From NCBI GenBank assembly GCA_902557735.1, contig CACEBC010000002.1, forward strand, positions 38,697-102,696: a stretch of 64,000 nucleotides of DNA, read 5' to 3'. Position 1 is the stretch's first letter. The number at the start of each line of letters is the position of its first letter. Below the pieces are notes generated by a model. The model worked only from the letters and a program-made list of their open reading frames with translations, searched no databases and was not told the origin of the DNA. Source of the DNA: Porticoccaceae bacterium (GTDB lineage Bacteria > Pseudomonadota > Gammaproteobacteria > Pseudomonadales > Porticoccaceae). This document shows positions 9,534 to 16,716 of this stretch, one piece after another. Position numbers and translations under genes: made by a program.

Positions 9534-10778
9534 CTAACGGATTCCATAGGCATAATAAGCCCAATCCATCATCAGTTTTCTATGTTGCGCCAGAACATCA
9601 CCCCGCTGATACAACGCCCGCGTCTTATCCCTCAAATTATAAGCCAAAGCTTGCTCAGCAATGTCCCCACTAAAGTTAGTTTTTTCCGCAGTGAAGTCGC
9701 GAAACGTTGATCGAAATCCATGCACCGTAATTTGCCCTGCCCGACCCATTCGTTTAATTACCGATAACATCCCAGCCTGAGAAAGATGTTTTTTTGACGA
9801 CAGGTTTGGAAACACATATTGACTGACTTTTTGCCGTTTAACAAAACTCAGAATACCAAGCGACCGGGGAGTCAATGGGATCTCATGACTCACTTTTCCT
9901 TTCATTCGATTGGCAGGAATCGTCCACGTCTCCGTCTCGAAATCAATTTCATCCCATTTGGCTTTCAGCACCTCTTCAGTTCTATTCGCATTAAGAATCA
10001 AAAATTCTAATGCTCTTGCACCCATACCATCTATTTCCCTCAATTCACGCATAAACTCAGGAAGATCGCTGTAGGGTAGCGCTTTGTGATGCCTTTTCTC
10101 TTTAGGCTTTCTTTTATTTTTAGTTTTTTCGACGTTTGGCAGACTGAACTCTATACAACCTCGCCATACTGCAGGATTACCATTGGTTCGCAATCCGTCA
10201 CTGATAGCGCTGCGCAGAACTGCCTCTACACGACGCCTGACACGATCAGCAGTCTCAGTTTTGTCAAACCAAATCGGCTTTAAGATTTCAAGAATCTCAT
10301 CTTTGGTGATTTCTGAAACAGGACGATGACCTATTACAGGAAAAGCATACTGTTTAAGGCTACTGAGCCATTGTTTCTTTGTTTTATGATTTGTCCATTC
10401 ATGCTGGAGATTATCAATGGTGGTATGCGCGCAACTTTCAAATGTGGCAGCTTCCAAACTCTTGGATCGCTGAGCAGCTTTCACTGATCTCTGTTCAAGG
10501 ATTTTTTCCTGTTGTTCCATCTCTAAAGGATCAATCCCTCTCTTAACCATTGCTTTCAACTCAAGCACTTTAGCTCTGGCCTTGTTTAAATTATTTTTCT
10601 CAGCATCATATGCACGCAAGGACTTCTTTCTTGGCCGTTTGTCAATCTGATATCTAAAGACAAAGCGGTTCGAGTTACCTTTCTTGCTCAAGTATAAACT
10701 ATCCCCCAAAGAATGGAGTTTATCAGCACCAAACCTGATAATTTCTTCCAATTCTTTTACTGTGACCTTCTTCGCCAT
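9534..10778 (-). CDS. P4-type tyrosine recombinase (integrase)
   Basis: 414-residue phage/island integrase. The N-terminus has the DUF4102-like arm-binding region (SLYLSKKGNSNRFVFRYQID), followed by a core-binding region and a C-terminal catalytic domain. Catalytic residues visible are R266 (NANRTEEV), H353 and R356 (HGFRSTFRD) and Y390 (RALYQRGD); the second histidine position is a tyrosine, Y380 (EQALAY). An AGGAGT sits six bases before the ATG. Such enzymes usually sit directly beside a tRNA gene; here tRNA-Ser is 2.7 kb away with a symporter between, so the element appears rearranged or mostly lost. The frame is intact. Confidence 0.92.
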   Translation of the reverse strand: MAKKVTVKELEEIIRFGADKLHSLGDSLYLSKKGNSNRFVFRYQIDKRPRKKSLRAYDAEKNNLNKARAKVLELKAMVKRGIDPLEMEQQEKILEQRSVKAAQRSKSLEAATFESCAHTTIDNLQHEWTNHKTKKQWLSSLKQYAFPVIGHRPVSEITKDEILEILKPIWFDKTETADRVRRRVEAVLRSAISDGLRTNGNPAVWRGCIEFSLPNVEKTKNKRKPKEKRHHKALPYSDLPEFMRELREIDGMGARALEFLILNANRTEEVLKAKWDEIDFETETWTIPANRMKGKVSHEIPLTPRSLGILSFVKRQKVSQYVFPNLSSKKHLSQAGMLSVIKRMGRAGQITVHGFRSTFRDFTAEKTNFSGDIAEQALAYNLRDKTRALYQRGDVLAQHRKLMMDWAYYAYGIR

Positions 10779-11242
10779 CTTGACACTCCTTTCAAAGGCT
10801 ATCGTTGGCTTTTAAGGCGTTCTCTTTCTCAAGACTAAAACGCATCTTAGCCCCCACCTCACAACGTGAGAGCAATTCTGCAGGACCAACCCTAGAGTAA
10901 ATCTGCTGTCCGCTCGCCAGACTATAATATAAGACGACAAATTACAAAATACTAAAAGTTCTTTGAATATTGTGAAATAGTAAGGGCTTGGTGAATTTTT
11001 AAGACCATAAAGGATCACACAAAGATGGTCTTTTTGAATGCAAAATATTATCCCACTTATCATGATCAGTTCGGATTTACGTCATAACCTCTACTGACAA
11101 GCAATAAAGAGAATCCTAATCAGATGTTGATTTATGGAACGACTTTTAATCAGTTTTTACGGTTTTCAAAAACTTAGTATGTGGATTGTCTTATCGGGTG
11201 TACCATAGTCGGGCCATCTGAGATTTTAACAGGAGAATAATT
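10779..11242. other. Intergenic between integrase and repeat protein
   Basis: 464 bases with no supported protein gene; an 83-residue minus-strand frame here has no features of a real gene. It holds a perfect TATAAT at 10923-10928 without a good -35, and an 8-bp inverted repeat with a T-tail at 11001-11035. Taken together these could bound a small RNA of about 100 nt, but the evidence is thin. Confidence 0.35.
11001..11035 (+). terminator. Orphan terminator-like hairpin
   Basis: AAGACCAT at 11001-11008 pairs perfectly with ATGGTCTT at 11025-11032 across a 16-base loop and is followed by more T residues. No plus-strand protein gene ends upstream of it, so it either ends an unrecognised RNA or is a recombination-related inverted repeat. 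Confidence 0.35.
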
Positions 11243-11578
11243 ATGAAGATCCCAGTGATATTCATGTTTGTTTTGGTATTTCCGACCAGTCAAGTTAATG
11301 CGTTTGATAACCCAAGCGGTGATCGCGGTGATTACGAGGACTTGAGAGACCCTCGCGGTGATTACGAGGACTTGAGAGACCCTCGCGGTGATTACGAGGA
11401 CTTGAGAGGTCCCCACGATGACTACCAGAATAATGCATCTGATGACCGTCCATGGAGAGAAATTCTAAAAAACTGCAGGGAAATGAAGAAAGCAGGCACG
11501 CTATCTGCTAAGATGAAAAGAGAATGCAAGGCCGCACGCGAGCTCAGAAAAACAAACAAAGAGTTGCGGGAGGACTAG
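11243..11578 (+). CDS. Small secreted protein with a 10-residue tandem repeat
   Basis: 111-residue protein, function unknown. Residues 1-20 form a Sec signal peptide (MKIPVIFMFVLVFPTSQVNA, cleavage likely before FDNPSG). Then come about three near-identical copies of the decapeptide RGDYEDLRDP, encoded by a 30-bp tandem repeat that is almost perfect at DNA level. A charged, helical C-terminal region rich in K, E and R contains two cysteines (NCREMKK and RECKAARE). AGGAG stands eight bases before the ATG. DNA-level identity of the repeats suggests recent copy-number change. The mature protein is likely periplasmic or released. Confidence 0.75.
   Translation: MKIPVIFMFVLVFPTSQVNAFDNPSGDRGDYEDLRDPRGDYEDLRDPRGDYEDLRGPHDDYQNNASDDRPWREILKNCREMKKAGTLSAKMKRECKAARELRKTNKELRED
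11324..11413 (+). repeat. 30-bp in-frame tandem repeat, about three copies
   Basis: Units start CGCGGTGATTACGAGGACTT and repeat every 30 bases at 11324, 11354 and 11384. The first two are identical and the third diverges only in its last few bases. The repeat keeps the reading frame of the secreted protein and encodes RGDYEDLRDP per unit, so copy changes would lengthen or shorten the protein without breaking it. Confidence 0.9.
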
Positions 11579-11643
11579 ATAAAGTGTATTGCCGACCTCA
11601 CTAAAATTGCAGCAAGAGAATACTTTTAAGCTATCATGTTGAT

Positions 11644-11667
11644 GAGGGAGTCTTTAAAAGCTCCCTC
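11644..11667. terminator. Hairpin downstream of the repeat protein gene
   Basis: GAGGGAG at 11644-11650 pairs perfectly with CTCCCTC at 11661-11667, 65 bases after the stop codon of the repeat protein. The T-run after it is poor, so it may be an mRNA-stabilising stem or a weak terminator. Confidence 0.4.
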
Positions 11668-11767
11668 TCGCTTCACATCCCGCCATTACTTTACCAAAAG
11701 CGGCTTTTAAATCATCAGGGGAGTTTCTGCAGCTTGGCTAAATGTTTAGCCTTCTATAACCAAGTGC

Positions 11768-12055
11768 TCATATTCCCTCAACCAAGACCAGTTCTGTCGA
11801 ACAAGCCATTTCTCTGACTATCTTTGCGGCAGAGTATTCTTCAGATTCATAGAACCTTTTTGCATGTTCGATACTTTCAAACTCTAACGCAATAACCAAA
11901 CCAGCGTTTTCTCCTTCCCTAAGATCTGGATGAGGGTTCCTTATTAACGCCTTGCCTTCATATTTTGTAATGATGGGTAAGGACATCTCTCTAAACTCTT
12001 CGAAGCCCTCTTTGTCGTGAATATTTATATGCGCAATAAGATAACCTTTTGCCAT
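11768..12055 (-). CDS. DUF1330 family protein
   Basis: 95-residue protein of the DUF1330 family, small ferredoxin-like (dimeric alpha/beta-barrel) proteins of unknown function. AKGYLIAHINIHD at the start and ALEFESIEHAKRFYESEEY near the middle are typical of the family. The ATG at 12055 is chosen because AGAGGAAAT stands just upstream and family proteins begin at this point; the frame runs nine codons further upstream without a better site. It stands alone, with no operon partner. Confidence 0.82.
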   Translation of the reverse strand: MAKGYLIAHINIHDKEGFEEFREMSLPIITKYEGKALIRNPHPDLREGENAGLVIALEFESIEHAKRFYESEEYSAAKIVREMACSTELVLVEGI

Positions 12056-12324
12056 TTCATTTCCTCTTGAGATCTGAGTCACGTATTAGAGTGACTAATT
12101 AGTAGCTAAGTCGACAGTATTGATAGCTTTCGACCGTGACTCAAGTAAAAAGCTAACTCTAACATATTAACTTCTTAATGATATTTCATCAAAAGTAAAG
12201 AGTTGTAATTCAAGATATTTCGTCATGCTCCAAATCCCATCCAAATATTTACAAAACCTATCAACAGATAAGCGATGACGGATTCAATCTGAAAGATCTG
12301 CATCGGCTTAAATACCTCAAAAGT

Positions 12325-12741
12325 TTATTGGGGAAACATCTGCATAAATTTGGTCATATTAAACTGACTGCCATAGAGCATAGAACTGTTTAGAGCCACA
12401 TCTGCTGCGATAGCTACAGCGGTCTTAATCTCTTCATCGGTTGCTCCTGCAGCTTTCGCTAGTGCTGTATGAGCAGGAATACAATATTCGCATCTCATTG
12501 CAACAGAGGCGGAGAGAGCTGCAAGTTGGGCATGCTTTAAAGGTATGGCTCCATTAAAAACATGCTTCTCAACTTCTGCATAATAAGCTTCTGCTGCTTT
12601 TTGAATCCCCGACGGATGAAGTTGAATCAGTGGATTAGCTGCTGTAGCGCTTTCCAATTCAAGCATGTCTTGCTCTTCTGCCGTAACTTCGACGTAAATT
12701 GACGTTAAAATTACAACTGCTACTAAAATACGTAATTGCAT
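12325..12741 (-). CDS. Exported carboxymuconolactone decarboxylase/AhpD-fold protein
   Basis: 138-residue AhpD-fold protein with a signal peptide (residues 1-20 or so, hydrophobic LRILVAVVILTSIYV then AEE). The active-site motif CEYCIPAH is the C-x-x-C-x-x-x-H of AhpD-like peroxidase or disulfide-reducing members rather than of true gamma-carboxymuconolactone decarboxylases. The all-helical pattern and the region around ALSASVAMRCEYC fit the family. An AAGGAAA is five bases before the ATG. Export is unusual for this fold and suggests a role in periplasmic thiol or peroxide chemistry; the substrate is unknown. Confidence 0.82.
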   Translation of the reverse strand: MQLRILVAVVILTSIYVEVTAEEQDMLELESATAANPLIQLHPSGIQKAAEAYYAEVEKHVFNGAIPLKHAQLAALSASVAMRCEYCIPAHTALAKAAGATDEEIKTAVAIAADVALNSSMLYGSQFNMTKFMQMFPQ

Positions 12742-12926
12742 GATGTTTCCTTAATGATTAATTAGTTGAGAGGCTGAGTGCCTATGGCTCGCCTACAAAA
12801 AACCTCAAATCTCTCAATGGATTTGGGATATGTAGATTAACCGAATTGGGGATTTACCGAAAGAACCAAAGTATAGCGAAAATTGGAATTAATTTACTAT
12901 TGCTAATTGTTTCTAATTGACTGGCA

Positions 12927-13163
12927 CTATTTCCCAACCACTTGCAATGCGCGCCATGCTCGCGGCATAACGCAGTCAATAAACTTGCCAAAGGACCCAC
13001 GCAATACATAAGTTCTGCCAGCTATTAGCCAATCGGTAGCTTCACACAAAGCCTCATCAGAATCCGAAACAAACGCGTTCCTAAAATCTGCTATCTCTGC
13101 TGACGGAGTTCCTTGCCCCGAAAACCATCGATACATGCCGCCTTTAATACTGACGCTATCCAT
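12927..13163 (-). CDS. Hypothetical small protein
   Basis: 78-residue frame with no recognised domain, hydrophobic segment or signal peptide. It has two cysteines and a basic C-terminal stretch (MPRAWRALQVVGK). A weak GGA precedes the ATG by five bases. It lies in a run of small unknown frames behind the integrase, so it may be a real accessory gene, a fragment, or a chance frame. Confidence 0.3.
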   Translation of the reverse strand: MDSVSIKGGMYRWFSGQGTPSAEIADFRNAFVSDSDEALCEATDWLIAGRTYVLRGSFGKFIDCVMPRAWRALQVVGK

Positions 13164-13208
13164 AGATCCGGCGCCACCGAAGAGTTGAAATTGAATTAGC
13201 CTCTTCTG

Positions 13209-13451
13209 TCAATTTTCCAGATTATTCAAACCAGATCTCACGGCCCTTCCCAAGAGATTAAAGATCGCTAGTGACACCCAACCAAAAGTAATCCATCGCA
13301 TAGCCTTACTTGTTACCCTCATCCGGGCGAAAATCCAAGCTATATTACCAGTATTGAGGTTTGCCGCGATGAATTCATGAGCGCCGACGATCAGGCTATA
13401 AAATCTTTCATATCTTTTTTTATTAAGATTAAAAGAGATAATTTTGAGCAT
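13209..13451 (-). CDS. Hypothetical small, possibly membrane-associated protein
   Basis: 80-residue frame with a basic N-terminus (NLNKKRYERFY) and one hydrophobic stretch near residues 52-68 (WITFGWVSLAIFNLLG). No ribosome binding site is apparent and no family is recognised. It lies 45 bases upstream of the previous small frame on the same strand, so the two may be a decayed or two-gene unit. Confidence 0.28.
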   Translation of the reverse strand: MLKIISFNLNKKRYERFYSLIVGAHEFIAANLNTGNIAWIFARMRVTSKAMRWITFGWVSLAIFNLLGRAVRSGLNNLEN

Positions 13452-13687
13452 CAGAATCAGGCAAGTGATCTTCAGCGATACTTATCATTGGTAATTTCAC
13501 AAGTACTCATCGGAGAGCGCATTTTTATGAGCTCTGTCGTGTCATAAAACCCTATTTTTACTCAGAAGCTAAATAGAAAATTCAATCATTTATATGAATT
13601 GCAAGCTAGTATTCGCATGTGAGTATTAAATTTAATTTTTTTGATGAAAAGGCAGCAATAGTTACCGATGTCGCAAGCTTATAATGA

Positions 13688-14104
13688 CTACCAGTCGTTT
13701 GAGAATATCGTCCGAGATTCATTATTATTTTGTCGATATAACCAAAAACTGAGGGGCACAAGCATTGCTATAGCCACCCAGTAGGAAAAAATATTAGAGA
13801 AAGAAATTAGCTGGTAAAGAACGCCAAATAAAATCAAGAAGTTGTTGAACACCAGTAAAGGCGCAACAGACGAAAGTGGCCGGCGACGCCTCAAATAATT
13901 TAGGCCGAAAAACGCCAACATCATAAAAGCCGATGAGCGGATGACGTGTAAATAATAGCTCTCTGGCTCAGGATTAAAAGTTTCAAAGGCCATAGCTGCC
14001 AAAGTAATGTTATATCCAAAAAGCGGCAGAATGGCTGATACAGTAAGATAAAAACAAAGCAAACTCATGAAAATTTTTTGCACTGTTTCTAGTTCGGGTC
14101 TCAT
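13688..14104 (-). CDS. Small integral membrane protein, four predicted helices
   Basis: 138-residue membrane protein. Hydrophobic segments lie near residues 12-32, 56-70, 80-100 and 105-122, with a strongly basic RRRRP loop after the second, which would place that loop in the cytoplasm. The shape resembles DUF4345-type small membrane proteins, but I cannot assign a family. AGGAG stands about 15 bases before the ATG, rather far. It is isolated, with long gaps on both sides. Confidence 0.6.
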   Translation of the reverse strand: MRPELETVQKIFMSLLCFYLTVSAILPLFGYNITLAAMAFETFNPEPESYYLHVIRSSAFMMLAFFGLNYLRRRRPLSSVAPLLVFNNFLILFGVLYQLISFSNIFSYWVAIAMLVPLSFWLYRQNNNESRTIFSNDW

Positions 14105-14459
14105 GGAATTATCTTTAATCTCCTGGTAGCACGAAATAGTAGAAATAGATATATTAAAACGATTTATATAAATAAACCGTGCAACTATAAAACAGGTTAT
14201 TGTAAGTTTCTATTATTTATGTGATAAAAACACCACAAGTATATGAAGTTAATGATTATTCTAGGGGTAATCTCACTAGTTTGGTGCATAATTGCAATAT
14301 GAAATGACGCCTGCTGAGAAGACTGACACCAAATTCAATTCATCCACGCTAGAGTGTGTAGACATTTAAAGTTGCCATCAAACAAGTTCCTTGGAGGTCA
14401 TTTTCGATATTATATCAGTCGCTTCAAATACGCGGTTTTATTGAGAAAACCTGCAATAT
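14105..14459. other. Intergenic with a possible 19-residue membrane peptide
   Basis: 355 bases without a normal-sized gene. A short plus-strand frame at 14243-14302 reads MKLMIILGVISLVWCIIAI, a single hydrophobic helix with no ribosome binding site. GGTTTT and AAAACC flank a six-base loop just beyond the 3' end of the next gene (about 14435-14452) and could form its terminator hairpin, though no T-run follows on the minus strand. Confidence 0.35.
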
Positions 14460-14930
14460 TTAACCATCTTTGAGATGGGCCATTTTATAAACTAATCTGA
14501 TATTTGGAACAAAACTAAGTTCTATCTCAACGTGGCTATATAGCATATTATCAAACTGCAATTTTTCTTGAATATTTCCTGCCGTACGCAAAACTTTTAA
14601 TAAACTATATCCAAAACGGTTATCCTCAAGATTTTCATCAGCAGCACCCTCATCCGAGTCTAAATCTGCTGAATAAACAAAATGCGGGATAAGCTTCGGA
14701 GGCAGACCTAACTCTACTTCCAATTCATGAAGTGTATAACCGGCTTTCGAAAGGTAGGGTAAGGCGGCATTAAATTCGTCTATGAGCGATAAGATTTTGT
14801 CCGATGCAACTTCTTGCCCAAGATGAAAAGTTTTATTCAAGCCATCGGTGATCTCTTTCGAGATGTGATTTTCACCGATCTTACTCTCAAGAATTTTATT
14901 TTTCGCATCATCCAAAAGGTTTTTTAACAT
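14460..14930 (-). CDS. Conserved-looking hypothetical soluble protein
   Basis: 156-residue acidic soluble protein with no recognised domain. The N-terminal half is helical and charged; the C-terminal part has alternating patterns that look like beta strands (SHVEIELSFVPNIRLVYKMAH). An acidic linker (SADLDSDEGAADENLEDN) separates the two. The ATG at 14930 is preferred over one five codons upstream because GGAG stands nine bases before it. Codon use and composition look coding. It is isolated from other genes. Confidence 0.55.
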   Translation of the reverse strand: MLKNLLDDAKNKILESKIGENHISKEITDGLNKTFHLGQEVASDKILSLIDEFNAALPYLSKAGYTLHELEVELGLPPKLIPHFVYSADLDSDEGAADENLEDNRFGYSLLKVLRTAGNIQEKLQFDNMLYSHVEIELSFVPNIRLVYKMAHLKDG

Positions 14931-15231
14931 ATAAGTCTGCTCCATTAACTGTTATTTGCTGATATTTCTCTCGTCTGCTGAGCTGCTTAATCGAACCTCA
15001 CGCTGAACAATCATCAAAGCTATCGATACTAAATAATTTTGAAACCAAGGTCGGCAAATATAGAATATTTCAAAGCGAATGTTGACTAAAATTTAGATTA
15101 GCGCATACTATTTTTAGCTTAGAGAGTATAGTGGGAATCATTTCGTTAGGTGCGCACCTTTTGTTAGAAATTAAACGCTCTTCACATTTAGCCTAATATG
15201 ATTAATACGTCGGCACCTCTGGAGTAGAAAC

Positions 15232-15627
15232 ATGTCGCTAGTCACTTGTCCAAGCTGTTCAGCGCAAATTTGGGACACGGCAATTAGCTGCCCACAATGC
15301 TCTTTCAAATTTCAGAGCGCCTCAAGATCATTTTACGGCGATACCATCAGAGTATTCTTCTTTTTGTTCAACATTTTTATGGTAAGTGCCTTGGTGATCG
15401 GATTGCTAGAACCAGACATTCGAGGTGAACATCTAATATATCCATTAATAACATGGGTCAGTGGCGGCACCATTCTGGGTTTATTACATTTCATGAATCC
15501 CGCAATAAATTACGCAAACCCCAGTCAGCAGCGCATCTACATGATTAAGCAACGGAAAATAGTAACGGGATTTGTTGGTATATTAATCGTCATTATTTAC
15601 TTCGGCTTCTTGATAGGTAATATTTAG
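15232..15627 (+). CDS. Zinc-ribbon membrane protein
   Basis: 131 residues. The N-terminus is a zinc ribbon with two C-x-x-C knuckles (VTCPSCSAQIW and ISCPQCSFKF), followed by membrane segments near residues 42-62, 72-90 and 110-128. This zinc-ribbon-plus-helices layout recurs in uncharacterised bacterial membrane proteins. GGAG stands seven bases before the ATG. The ribbon would face the cytoplasm; partner and function are unknown. Confidence 0.7.
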   Translation: MSLVTCPSCSAQIWDTAISCPQCSFKFQSASRSFYGDTIRVFFFLFNIFMVSALVIGLLEPDIRGEHLIYPLITWVSGGTILGLLHFMNPAINYANPSQQRIYMIKQRKIVTGFVGILIVIIYFGFLIGNI

Positions 15628-15928
15628 TGGAGAACATGACTTATTTGCGTTAGCAGATATATGGCGAGCGTGTTTGCACAATCTTGGTCAACTGAAGCTA
15701 AACAATGATTCGTGATAATCGCATTCAAGCCCCCAGATCGCTTCAGAGATAATGTGCTTTATGAAAATCGATCACATTTTTAGTTACGAATCGGCCCCGA
15801 CCTCATTTAGGGTCTGATGCCCAGAAGAGTCATACAATTGGTGTAGAATTTTCACTGCTTTTAGTATCAAAAGCTGATCATAGTCTCGATTATTGTTGAC
15901 TTTCTAATATCATTAGCATGAAAAGTTT
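15628..15928. other. Intergenic, nothing recognised
   Basis: 301 bases between two plus-strand genes. I see no gene, RNA or clear hairpin. A seven-codon frame (ATG at 15918) overlaps the start of the next gene and could affect its translation. Confidence 0.4.
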
Positions 15929-16408
15929 ATGGCAGAACTGAACGGCGAGCCGATATTTCTCACTACGAGCGGATTTTTACAAAATCAGCTGTCTACTGGT
16001 TATCTGAAGAGACTGGGAGCTTGGAGCTATTTGGTAAACCATCCCACTGGACAAAATCATTCATCTGGAAGTTCAATCAACACATCGAACGATAAAATGG
16101 CCCTGACAGCGATCGTAAGGGGTCTGCAGAAAATTCAATTTCAATCGCATGTTGAGATCACTGTCTCTAATGAGATGGTAATGAATGGAGTGACACTCTG
16201 GCTTTATGCTTGGAAGAAAAATAATTGGAAGACATACACCGGAAGCCCAATCGAGAATAGAGAACTATGGCAAGAGCTTGAAAAACTGCTTGATTTTCAC
16301 ACAAAAGTGACCTGGAAACTTGCAGATGTAACGAAATTAAGACCAGAAACTCACTTCGTGAAAAAATTATGTGAGTTAGAAATTGCATCAGTGATATCGG
16401 GCTTATAG
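15929..16408 (+). CDS. RNase HI-fold protein lacking all catalytic carboxylates
   Basis: 159 residues that align along their length with RNase HI (RnhA). Matching landmarks are SNDKMALTAIVRGLQ with the N-N-R-M-E-L helix, VEITVSNEMVMNGVTLW with the V-x-x-Y-T-D-S-x-Y-V strand, AWKKNNWKT with the basic protrusion, and ELWQELEKLL then VTWK. The four metal-binding acids are replaced: E. coli D10 by T13, E48 by A58, D70 by S80 and D134 by C148. The basic protrusion and tryptophans are kept, so nucleic-acid binding could survive without cleavage. The frame is full length. Its role is unknown; no normal rnhA is in the window. Confidence 0.75.
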   Translation: MAELNGEPIFLTTSGFLQNQLSTGYLKRLGAWSYLVNHPTGQNHSSGSSINTSNDKMALTAIVRGLQKIQFQSHVEITVSNEMVMNGVTLWLYAWKKNNWKTYTGSPIENRELWQELEKLLDFHTKVTWKLADVTKLRPETHFVKKLCELEIASVISGL

Positions 16409-16716
16409 TAAAATCCTAGCCTTAAATTAGGCAAGTTACACGACTTTGATGATCCAACGAATAAGACCAATTAAATTTCATGAAATTACACAAATTCAAA
16501 TAGTATTATTTTAAATACCGTGGTTGTTGTATTTATTTATATTAACGAAAATCAATTCTTTGCACTCTCACAAGACATAAAATGCCGATACGTTTCAGTT
16601 CTTTATTATATGCATTCGGAGTATTGACATTGCATGGGAGTTACAATTGGAATACCTATATAGGCGCAGGCTAGTAGTTGCATCTTTGAGAGGAACGAGC
16701 GCGACCAACAAGATTA
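16409..16716. other. Intergenic with a truncated secreted-protein start
   Basis: 308 bases upstream of the xylulokinase. A 30-residue frame at 16582-16674 begins like a signal peptide and ends in NWNTYIGAG, reminiscent of the first strand of an outer-membrane beta-barrel protein, then stops. A TTGACA at 16624-16629 has no -10 box at proper spacing. Nothing else was recognised. Confidence 0.35.

Noticed and set aside
10812..11063. 83-residue minus-strand frame as a gene
   Set aside because: No ribosome binding site, no family resemblance, and it overlaps the terminator-like hairpin; composition looks non-coding.
11324..11413. 30-bp repeats as a CRISPR array
   Set aside because: The units are directly adjacent with no spacers and keep a reading frame; this is a coding tandem repeat.
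11324..11413. R-G-D triplets as an integrin-binding adhesin
   Set aside because: Three residues in a charged repeat are weak evidence, and nothing else in the window suggests an animal host.
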